Assembly (NCBI GenBank): GCA_964463915.1
Contig: CAYXEH010000077.1
Location: 1 to 7,215 of the forward strand
Origin: PUPG01 sp964463915
GTDB taxonomy: Bacteria; Bacteroidota; Bacteroidia; Bacteroidales; UBA7960
Reading direction: 5' to 3'
DNA length: 7,215 nucleotides
This document shows, piece after piece, positions 1 through 7,122 of the stretch. The position numbers and the translations under genes are program-made. Under the pieces are notes generated by a model. That model saw nothing but the letters and a program-made list of their open reading frames with translations, searched no databases and was not told the origin of the DNA. Within the stretch, counting starts at the first letter, position 1. Each line of letters opens with the position of its first letter.

Positions 1-94
1 AAGTATCTTTTAAACGGACCTTAACAATGATCTTGAGTATTGGCAATCAGTTGCTGCCATTTAAAACCTTGGAGCGGAGCAACGGAGTTGGGTG

Positions 95-3000
95 CTAAAA
101 TTTTCCATTTTTAACTTCTTCACATACATGATCGCACCAGCGTTGTAATAGTGTCATTTCATTCACATCCAAGTCCTCTGCACAGAAGGGCAGGCTAATC
201 AGTGTGTTTGAATCATCCGTCAACTGTATTTTGATGAATGGGAAATGGTGGTTGATATCCCAGCAGTTTTTCTGTGATTTTTGAATTTCATTGTTAAAAA
301 ACGTGCATTTATCCGTAACAATGTCAAATGAAGGCTCGGCGGTAACCACATTCACTTCAGCATCATTATAATAAACTTGCGTTATTTTTGACTTATCGAT
401 TTTCAGATCCTGGCCGCCCAGTGCGTTTTGCTCTACGGTGTCCGCGCAGTATACCAACTGCATGATGGCCGCTCTCATCTCCAATTCATGGATATTGCAT
501 CTTTGGCCCCCATTATCGATAAATAACGGAAGATCGGTCCGCATGTAGATGCGCTCGCTTGTTCTTGTTGATGTATCCCGGCAGACTTGCGCTAAAGGGA
601 ACTTTTCCTGAATTTTCCGGTAGGCCTGATTAATACTGTCTACCTGATCATCCGAATTTGTCAGCGGAGTAGTAAAGCAGAGGCAGTATACAGTCCCGTG
701 AATCAAACCGGAAAATTCACTGGAAAAATTGAGTTCAATTTTCAACGGCTGGGTGCGGCCATTGGCAAGTTTACATTCATAAAGCTGAAATGTATAATAT
801 GTTGTTTCCTTTGTTTTTTCAAAGCAAGCATGGCCGGGAAAACAGGACTCGAGCACATTGCGTAATGTGGTTTGCAGATAATTCCAATATGTTTTAATTG
901 ATGTTCCGGCGTTATCGCCCACCCCCTGATAAGTCTCCGTAATATTTTGAAAGGAAGGGGGATAGGGATCTTTGGCCTGATCATAACAAGCGTCTGGCTT
1001 GCGGAAAAATTTTTCCCAGTTTTTTACCTTGGCGGAAGCGTCCGAGGCAATAACCTTGTCAATCTCCGGTATGATACACTTATCAAGGGTCTTTTCACTT
1101 AGATATTTATTTTGAATAAAGACCGCCACTTGGTCTCGGTCAAAGGAATTGTCCAAATACGGATAATAGATGTCCAGCGTGGCCGTATTCTGTTTTTTAA
1201 TTTTTCGTTCAGTCTTGCTGAAGAGCCGGTCGATGCGGCCGACGCGTTGTTCATTGTCTCCAGGCGTCCAGGCAATTCCGTAATGATAAGTATTATCGCA
1301 GTTGTATTGCAGGTTGACGCCTTCCTGCAGGACGGATGTGGACACCAGTGTATTGGGAAAAAACGGGGAATTAAAAGCCTGGATCAGGCGTTGCCGGTTT
1401 GAGGTGCTGCCGGAGCAGGAATAGCAAGGATTCTGCCTGTTGAACATGGTCCATTCCCGCTTGACAAGATCATCCCATTTGAAAATCCCGCATATCTTTT
1501 CCGCGTAAACGGAAAATTGTCTGATAGTTCGCTGGATGGTCTCCAGAAGCAAGGAATTTGCCAAATTGTTTTTAACATTTTCCATAAAGGCCTGATATAG
1601 ATCCCTTCCCTCTTTTCCGGTTTTCTGGGCTTGAATAAACCAACAGTAAATTTCAATAAGCCCTGGCGAGGCCCGTAAAACACCCTGCTGTAAAAATCTG
1701 GCGTAGGCTTCTTTTTGATGAGGTTCAAATTGATCGAGGGTTTTCTTTTCATTAGTAAGTAAAGGATAATAGATGCTCCAAAGCGGGAAAAGGTCCGTTT
1801 CAATTGGTTCGGACTCTTTCAGGTTGACGCTTTTTCTTTGCAGCAAATTATGCATATGTCTGTTGTTTCCCAAGCGGTCGTAAAGCGCGGAGGATATATA
1901 TCGCGGCCTCTCTTTATCATAGTAAATTTCTTTATAACCTTCTTGGTGATAATCCAGCGATGGCTGGAAAAAGAGAGAGAAAGGATCATTGTCCTTTGTA
2001 AACCGGTTCCGGAAAAGAGAAGCATGGGTATTGGTCATGCTCTTTTCATCATCTTTTTTGGTCCGAAACAGGTCAAACACTTGAGAGTTCAAATGCCTTG
2101 CTTCCAGTTCCTGGCTGGCCGCCTCTGAGGTATCTTCGTCCTCGCCAGGATCTTTGTCTTCCTCTATCTCGTCCACTCCGATAAAATCCCGAACGATTTC
2201 TTCATACTTTTTCCGTTCGGGTATTTGGTCGAATACTGGCGCTCCCAATGCCGCACAAATTTTTTCCAGGAAAATTTTGTCGTACAGGTGATTAATCCGT
2301 GCGGTCAGTTCCCGCACCGATGGAATCCGGCGGACAAATATCAATGATTTTGTAAGGCCGTTGCCGGGTTTTCCGCCTTCCCAGAAGATTCTTCTGTCAG
2401 GAACGACCTTGCTGGTAATTTTCGTGTATTTGGGATGCACCGGGAAACTGCCCTGGAGACAGCTTTTGTACTCGCTTGCCAATTCAAGCAGAATCTCGGA
2501 ATCGGCTGTATGGCTGTAATCATTTGATTTCTGTGACCTGGAATCTGTCTGATCTTCTTTTTCCTTCTCCCCGTCGTCATTTTGCTCCTCGGGATCATTT
2601 TCTATCTTGCCATCGTCCACGCGAGTGGATTCAAAACCCTCCAGGTACCCGTACATGAATTGTTTCTTTTCCTTCTGTGCAATCCTGACCAGTTCTTTCT
2701 GATACAGCCCGAAAAACAGTTCTCCCAGAGGATTATCCGTGAAATCGCAGGGAATCCCGTTTTCTGACCGATACTGGTATTTGGTTTTTCCAGCCAATCG
2801 ACGAAACCGCCGGATGCCTGCCTGCTGCAATATCGTATCCGGCGATTCTTTACTCAGAGTTTCATTAAAATAGCTGACAATGTTTTGAATGTCTTTATTT
2901 TGGGAATGGTTGGGAGTTGCGGTCATTAAAAGTACACGATCGGCGAGTTGATTGCCTTCCCCTCCAAAAAGCCCCTGGGCCGTGTTTACACGCAGGCTGT

Positions 3001-3634
3001 CTCCATCTTTATTTCGAAAGTACTGGGCTTCATCAATGATCAGCAGATCGACTGTATTAAAGTTGTCCAAAATTTTTTGCTTCAGTTCTTCGCCTTTTTC
3101 CCGGCAGAGACGAATTTTTTCATCCCAGTCCTGCACCTCCTTGCCTGCACCGGTATAGCTTAAAGAAGAAATCTTGCCGATCAGAAAATGGCACCATTTG
3201 CGTTCGGCAAGTTCGGCCATCCTTTCTAAATCCCTGCATAAAAATGGTTTGTGGATGGCTTCTTTGCCGATTTCCGTCCGGACCAGGTTGTCATTTAACT
3301 TATAATGCGAGTCGATAAAGGTCTTGAACTCATTTTCCCAGTTCTGGGCAACCGAATGGTTGGGCGCCAGAACAATAATCCGTGCATCCGGCTTGATATT
3401 CCACAGCAGGGCGCAGATACCAAAGGCCTGCATGGTCTTGCCCATGCCCACTTCATCCGCCAGAATGGCAATTTTATAGTCATTCAGGCAGTTCCAGATG
3501 CCTGCCACACCTTCTGCCTGTATAGCATAGATGGAGTCATCATTAGTATAGGTCCAGGAGGTATTATTTCTCTTAAAGGAAATATACCTTGCAACGGTCT
3601 CCGGTCTTATATAGCCCCAATTATTCATAGCCAC
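95..3634 (-). CDS. SNF2-type superfamily 2 helicase/ATPase with large lobe-2 insertion
   Basis: This is a 1179-residue ATP-dependent DNA translocase of the SNF2/HepA type, probably the motor of the cassette. Motifs seen: Q39 in a Q-motif-like stretch (36-50); Walker A ADEVGMGKT (59-67, K66); motif Ia IVLAP (87-91); Walker B DEAQ (201-204); motif III TATP (238-241); motif IV SLIFVRR (430-436); GSTSNRQRLIQAFN (742-755); motif V STSVLQEGVNLQ (765-776); motif VI QRVGRIDR (796-803). Walker B is DEAQ where SNF2 proteins usually have DEAH. About 290 residues separate motif IV from the GSTS block, where ordinary SNF2 proteins have a few tens. Acidic, probably disordered stretches lie at about 338-372 and 486-513. 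C737 and C740 form one CxxC pair. Residues 810-1179 match nothing I know. The start is GTG at 3634, overlapping the upstream TAG by one base (TAGTG); an in-frame ATG at 3628 is equally plausible, since neither has a strong Shine-Dalgarno. The stop is TAG. Translocation is far more likely than strand separation for this class. Family confidence is high; the defence role is inferred. Confidence 0.95.
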   Translation of the reverse strand: MAMNNWGYIRPETVARYISFKRNNTSWTYTNDDSIYAIQAEGVAGIWNCLNDYKIAILADEVGMGKTMQAFGICALLWNIKPDARIIVLAPNHSVAQNWENEFKTFIDSHYKLNDNLVRTEIGKEAIHKPFLCRDLERMAELAERKWCHFLIGKISSLSYTGAGKEVQDWDEKIRLCREKGEELKQKILDNFNTVDLLIIDEAQYFRNKDGDSLRVNTAQGLFGGEGNQLADRVLLMTATPNHSQNKDIQNIVSYFNETLSKESPDTILQQAGIRRFRRLAGKTKYQYRSENGIPCDFTDNPLGELFFGLYQKELVRIAQKEKKQFMYGYLEGFESTRVDDGKIENDPEEQNDDGEKEKEDQTDSRSQKSNDYSHTADSEILLELASEYKSCLQGSFPVHPKYTKITSKVVPDRRIFWEGGKPGNGLTKSLIFVRRIPSVRELTARINHLYDKIFLEKICAALGAPVFDQIPERKKYEEIVRDFIGVDEIEEDKDPGEDEDTSEAASQELEARHLNSQVFDLFRTKKDDEKSMTNTHASLFRNRFTKDNDPFSLFFQPSLDYHQEGYKEIYYDKERPRYISSALYDRLGNNRHMHNLLQRKSVNLKESEPIETDLFPLWSIYYPLLTNEKKTLDQFEPHQKEAYARFLQQGVLRASPGLIEIYCWFIQAQKTGKEGRDLYQAFMENVKNNLANSLLLETIQRTIRQFSVYAEKICGIFKWDDLVKREWTMFNRQNPCYSCSGSTSNRQRLIQAFNSPFFPNTLVSTSVLQEGVNLQYNCDNTYHYGIAWTPGDNEQRVGRIDRLFSKTERKIKKQNTATLDIYYPYLDNSFDRDQVAVFIQNKYLSEKTLDKCIIPEIDKVIASDASAKVKNWEKFFRKPDACYDQAKDPYPPSFQNITETYQGVGDNAGTSIKTYWNYLQTTLRNVLESCFPGHACFEKTKETTYYTFQLYECKLANGRTQPLKIELNFSSEFSGLIHGTVYCLCFTTPLTNSDDQVDSINQAYRKIQEKFPLAQVCRDTSTRTSERIYMRTDLPLFIDNGGQRCNIHELEMRAAIMQLVYCADTVEQNALGGQDLKIDKSKITQVYYNDAEVNVVTAEPSFDIVTDKCTFFNNEIQKSQKNCWDINHHFPFIKIQLTDDSNTLISLPFCAEDLDVNEMTLLQRWCDHVCEEVKNGKF

Positions 3635-5508
3635 TATTTACCCGCGTAGCCGCAGCGTCTCTCCACCGCGGCCAAATATTCTTGTGCTTCCGGCAAATTG
3701 AGTTCCGGCCTCAAATATTTTTGATCCAATTCCTTTGCCAGATCTTTAAGCCCCTCATCTTCCGTTTTTTTTTCAGCAAAATTTTTTACCAATTCAATTA
3801 TGGCGTTATACTCCTGCTGCAAAAACCATTTAAAAACAGGACTCATGGTTTTGTTGTCCAAATCTTCGGCACAAGCCTTTTCGATTTTTTCAGAAAGCTC
3901 ATAAACCGACCCCGGATATCCACGCATCAGCCGAGTGAGTTCCGCAGGGTCATTTTCATAGGTTCCCATGGCCTTTTCAATTCGCCCCCGGATACCGGCG
4001 AACGCTTGAAACATGCCAAAATAACTAATTCCGCCGGATATTGCCTCGGCTTGCAAAAATTCCTCTGGCGGGTCTTCCAGTTCGGCGGATGATGCTCTAT
4101 AGGTAAGCCGATGATTCCCAGTGCCAGTTCTGGTTTTTGTTTTGGTGATATAGTCGAATAAAAGCTCAGTCAGGTTCCCGTATTTCCAGGCCGGTCGGCC
4201 GCCGCAATTGATTTCCTTTATAAAGCCACAATGAACGGTCTCCCCATCTTTTTCAACCGTATAGGTATGGTTTTGCAATAAGTTATCCAACTTCTCTTCT
4301 TTGATGGGATATTCACCCGCGTGAAAAGGCCTCTCTTGATCCGGAAGCTTCAAAACAAGCGTTTCATTATCCGTTTGTTCTTCGAAATCAATGAAATATT
4401 TCCGTTTATCCCAATCCAGCATTACCTTGAGACTGGAGGCAAAATCATCGCTGATCAGATCCGGCTTTTCTTTATCAAGCTCTTCTTCTGGCATGAATTT
4501 GCATTCCAGGGCCTCACATTTTTGCAAAACCTCCGTTTGGCATTTCCGCCCCACTTCAAGGATAAGTCCTGCCTCGATATTATTATTGGCGTTCGAATTG
4601 CCCCCGATGCCTGCCTCGGTCATGTTCCAGGAGCCAACGGCGAGATGACTGCCGGTCAGCCAGATTTTAGCATGAGTCATGCGCTCTTCCTGCCTTTGAT
4701 CCGTATAGCCATACTGTTTAAGGCTTAGGTCGGGGGTGGCAAATGCTTCTTGATTGGCAGGGTCTTTTCGGATCCTAACTTTTCGGCCTTGAACATCCGG
4801 AATAATATGTGCCTTTATGTTTTGAAAATGGTTACTCACAAATTTTGGCACATCCATTGCGAAATAGGGCGACCAGACAACCAACTCCTTCACATCACCC
4901 TTCAAAATCAGGCTGAGAAAAGGTTCCTTATCCGTCAGGGTGGAGGAAAACTGCCAGTTCTCTTCGTCTGTATCAGCTGCTATAGTAAATTCATCCGGGA
5001 ACCTCTCCCCATAAACCGTCTCAAAAATCCTCTCGAAAAATTGCCTCACCTTTTCAGCGTTCGTCTGGCTTTGAATTTCCCTGCAGATGACACCTTCACG
5101 GTTATGGGCCCAACCGCCAATGGTCAAATTGGCGGAACCGCAGAAAATTATGGTTTTGTCCTGCATATCCTGCAGCAGAATGACCTTGGGATGAAACACC
5201 CCTTCATGGAAGCGACTGTCAAAACGGGTGATATTTAAGGGGTGGACATCCACAGTGGTTTTTTTGCCCTCATCCATCTCCAGCATCCTGCCATCACAGA
5301 AAAACCTTACATCCATATTTTTTTCATGGATAATCTGCATGATCATCTCAAAATCCCGGGCCGTGCGGGGCACCTCCTCCTGGCTGATCAGGGCAGGCAG
5401 GATATATCGCTCCACAAAGGAGAGGTTCAGATTGAAGGTGGTAAACCAAGCCCGCTTAATACCGTCCATCTGACCAATCATTTTTTTTAATTCCGCCAAA
5501 AGCTTCAT
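3634..5508 (-). CDS. Phospholipase D-like (HxK...N...E) probable nuclease
   Basis: This 624-residue protein has two PLD-superfamily active-site halves in one chain, so it could form a complete catalytic centre without dimerising. Half 1: H106-P-K108, GSAN with N127, then E138. Half 2: H279-A-K281, GSWN with N295, then E312. Neither half has the Asp of the classical HxK(x4)D motif (Q113 and G286 sit there). That arrangement resembles PLD-type nucleases such as BfiI and the Tdp1 group more than lipid-cleaving enzymes. Residues 1-60 contain a TTFNLNLSFVERYILPAL segment of the kind that begins the PLD fold in many defence nucleases. Residues about 350-624 lie outside the catalytic halves and become helical and charged toward the end; their function is unknown. 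There is no signal peptide or membrane segment, so it is cytoplasmic. The ATG overlaps the upstream gene's TGA (ATGA, 4 bases), and only a weak ribosome site precedes it, which suggests translational coupling. The TAG stop overlaps the helicase GTG. Phospholipase activity is unlikely; DNA or RNA cleavage is inferred. Confidence 0.9.
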   Translation of the reverse strand: MKLLAELKKMIGQMDGIKRAWFTTFNLNLSFVERYILPALISQEEVPRTARDFEMIMQIIHEKNMDVRFFCDGRMLEMDEGKKTTVDVHPLNITRFDSRFHEGVFHPKVILLQDMQDKTIIFCGSANLTIGGWAHNREGVICREIQSQTNAEKVRQFFERIFETVYGERFPDEFTIAADTDEENWQFSSTLTDKEPFLSLILKGDVKELVVWSPYFAMDVPKFVSNHFQNIKAHIIPDVQGRKVRIRKDPANQEAFATPDLSLKQYGYTDQRQEERMTHAKIWLTGSHLAVGSWNMTEAGIGGNSNANNNIEAGLILEVGRKCQTEVLQKCEALECKFMPEEELDKEKPDLISDDFASSLKVMLDWDKRKYFIDFEEQTDNETLVLKLPDQERPFHAGEYPIKEEKLDNLLQNHTYTVEKDGETVHCGFIKEINCGGRPAWKYGNLTELLFDYITKTKTRTGTGNHRLTYRASSAELEDPPEEFLQAEAISGGISYFGMFQAFAGIRGRIEKAMGTYENDPAELTRLMRGYPGSVYELSEKIEKACAEDLDNKTMSPVFKWFLQQEYNAIIELVKNFAEKKTEDEGLKDLAKELDQKYLRPELNLPEAQEYLAAVERRCGYAGK

Positions 5509-6932
5509 CTTTTGTCACCATTTACCCCACGGTAAATGTTTTTAACCGACTCCAGGTAATAATCGTGTACCCAGGGGTTAAATTTCCAGTTATCTCGGGC
5601 AAAGCTTCGGCCGATGTGGCGAAGTTTCCCGCTGCCATCCGCGGTGACCCAGGGATACAGACCCCTTTCCTCCATAATCTCTTTGTGATAAGAGACAATA
5701 TACCTCAGACAGTGCATCAGATCCCATTGGCGCTGATTTTCACAAAGCTTTTTTAACCGCTTGGTTGCTGTGGAACTGTTTTCCAGCTTTTCAGCCCCCT
5801 TTTGCACCCGGCCCCAGTCTATGCGCTCCCAATGCGGCTTTAACTCATTTTCAACAGCATCTTTATTTTCCAGATATTCGGCAGCCTCTCCCAAACTCTG
5901 GTTTTCCCGACAGCAAAGCAGATAAAACAATGAAACCATAGCGGCTAGCAGCGGCTCCACAGCGAGGATATCTTCAATTTTGGCTTTTTCATCTATCGAA
6001 GGTGCATTAGACAGGGATTTTCGGAACAGTTCCTCATTATCCTTATTATAGGGATCTGTCACCTCGGACAGGCTTTCAAAAATTGCCCCGGCAGCGCCCC
6101 CATCTAAACCAAGTTGCTCTTTCCAAAAGTCACCGAAATGGTTGCGGCTGGATGCCGGGTCAATCAGCACTGCTTTGTAAAGCTCGCTCAACGAATCTAC
6201 ATAATCTTTTAAGTCGCTGTAACGAAATCCGACAGCAGAAGATACAGCGTCTTCGGCTAAATCACGATATGGAGAAAGGCTTTCCGGGACCAGCTCGCTT
6301 CGCCCGGAGGATTGGCAGTCGTCAAAAACCTTTTTGATAATCTTCAGCAGCAGATCCTTCAGCGCCACAGCATTTTCCCATTGTTCGAATAGTGATATAA
6401 TTGTTGTCCAGATATCATTATTCGGATATTGATAATCCCTGTCGAGAATCTCGAGCTGCATCAGCGGTGTCTTATACGAACCGTTCAAGCCCAGTGATAT
6501 CTGTCGCACCAGGATGCCGGCATCCTCATGGATTAATATGACAGGATCTTCATTAAAAAGCCGCAGTTTGTGCCCCGCACTCTGACTGCCAAGAACGCCA
6601 GAACAGTCAAACTGCTGCAATACTGCTGTATAGACAAACAGGTTTTCCAGAAAAATGATCAGGCTTGCCCTAAATCGGGGATCGTATTTGGACCCATAGT
6701 ACGACCTGGCAAAACCCGGGATTTCAATGGTGTCATCGCTTTCTACCTCCCGAACGACATAATGCTGAAACAGGGCCTGGGTAAAATTTCGCAGATCATT
6801 GGCCCGAGAGGTGATATGCCAACCGAAAATGCGTTGGCCCAGGGCCGACCAGATAACCTGCATCCCCATGGGATCCCGGAATGATTCTCCGGAAATGGTT
6901 TCGTCATATTCTGTTAGATATTGATCAATCAT
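5505..6932 (-). CDS. Conserved-looking protein of unknown function in helicase-PLD cassette
   Basis: This is a 475-residue soluble protein that I cannot assign to a named family. It has no signal peptide, no clear membrane helix, and no Walker, HKD, methyltransferase or zinc-finger motif that I can see. The N-terminal block at 20-62 is rich in W, G, F and R (DPMGMQVIWSALGQRIFGWH, followed by RANDLRNFTQ) and looks like a conserved fold core. Residues about 85-110, 175-205 and 320-345 are probably amphipathic or buried helices. A C-terminal segment (447-468) contains DNWKFNPWVHDYYLESV, aromatic and likely conserved. Two adjacent cysteines (340, 341) lie in a hydrophobic helix. The ATG at 6932 is the furthest upstream in-frame start, because a TAA lies two codons before it. 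AGGA lies 10 bases upstream of it. The TGA overlaps the PLD start by four bases, so its product is probably made with, and may bind, the PLD protein and helicase. A structural, sensor or regulatory role is a guess from context. Confidence 0.85.
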   Translation of the reverse strand: MIDQYLTEYDETISGESFRDPMGMQVIWSALGQRIFGWHITSRANDLRNFTQALFQHYVVREVESDDTIEIPGFARSYYGSKYDPRFRASLIIFLENLFVYTAVLQQFDCSGVLGSQSAGHKLRLFNEDPVILIHEDAGILVRQISLGLNGSYKTPLMQLEILDRDYQYPNNDIWTTIISLFEQWENAVALKDLLLKIIKKVFDDCQSSGRSELVPESLSPYRDLAEDAVSSAVGFRYSDLKDYVDSLSELYKAVLIDPASSRNHFGDFWKEQLGLDGGAAGAIFESLSEVTDPYNKDNEELFRKSLSNAPSIDEKAKIEDILAVEPLLAAMVSLFYLLCCRENQSLGEAAEYLENKDAVENELKPHWERIDWGRVQKGAEKLENSSTATKRLKKLCENQRQWDLMHCLRYIVSYHKEIMEERGLYPWVTADGSGKLRHIGRSFARDNWKFNPWVHDYYLESVKNIYRGVNGDKR

Positions 6933-6942
6933 GACTTACCAT

Positions 6943-6946
6943 TCCT
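6943..6946 (-). promoter_or_regulatory. Shine-Dalgarno AGGA for the 475-residue gene
   Basis: AGGA on the minus strand is followed by 10 bases and then ATG at 6932-6930. The spacing is slightly long but usable. It supports the ATG at 6932 as the true start, together with the in-frame TAA two codons upstream. Confidence 0.5.
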
Positions 6947-7023
6947 GCACTACCAAATGCATAATATTCTTCCTGCTACCAGAGGGTTGTCCTGTCGTTA
7001 TCCTTAGGGCCAAAAGGAGTACA

Positions 7024-7122
7024 ATGAGTCGGAACCACATATTCCATTCATATGATACTAAAGTGGTAGCATCCACCCAACACATTTTCCCCGAATCTTT
7101 TCGACCACAAATGATAGATTAA
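7024..7122 (+). CDS. Possible 32-residue ORF in the disrupted DUF6361 junction
   Basis: This is a 32-residue plus-strand frame (starts MSRNHIFHSYDTKVV, ends FRPQMID) opposite to the operon. A strong Shine-Dalgarno, AAAAGGAG, lies at 7012-7019, four bases before the ATG. It occupies the stretch between the end of DUF6361 similarity (about 7131) and the operon, and its stop lies about 10 bases from that junction. It could be the start or remnant of an inserted element's gene, a small native gene, or chance. I recognise no family. The frame is also open from an ATG at 6931, but that start has no advantage. The Shine-Dalgarno is the only positive evidence. Confidence 0.2.
   Translation: MSRNHIFHSYDTKVVASTQHIFPESFRPQMID

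Noticed and set aside
50..83. Inverted repeat GTTGCT/AGCAAC just past the helicase stop, as a terminator
   Set aside because: The stem is only 6 bases with a 22-base loop, and no U-run follows on the minus strand.
3..98. Plus-strand frame open from the left edge to TAA at 96-98, overlapping the helicase stop
   Set aside because: At 31 codons the length is expected by chance, and the residues match no family I know. It could be the tail of a convergent gene, but nothing supports that without upstream sequence.
4750..5238. 162-codon open frame on the plus strand opposite the PLD gene
   Set aside because: It is antisense to a strongly supported gene, has no recognisable domain, and its composition follows the minus-strand codons. 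The other plus-strand frames inside 95-6932 were dismissed for the same reason.
95..6932. DISARM, BREX or a restriction-modification system
   Set aside because: No methyltransferase, DUF1998, PglZ or BrxC-like protein is visible in the window. Only the general SNF2 plus PLD pairing is shared with DISARM.
6925..6942. Five-codon ORF overlapping the start of the 475-residue gene
   Set aside because: Its ATG directly abuts AGGA, too close for efficient initiation; the in-frame ATG at 6932 has usable spacing.
6961..6966. TATTAT on the minus strand as a -10 box for the operon
   Set aside because: There is no TTGACA-like element 16-18 bases upstream, so it cannot be told from AT-rich background.
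6974..7071. TGCTACCA/TGGTAGCA inverted repeat as mobile-element ends or an operator
   Set aside because: Eight bases over about 100 is close to chance, and no matching target duplication is seen.
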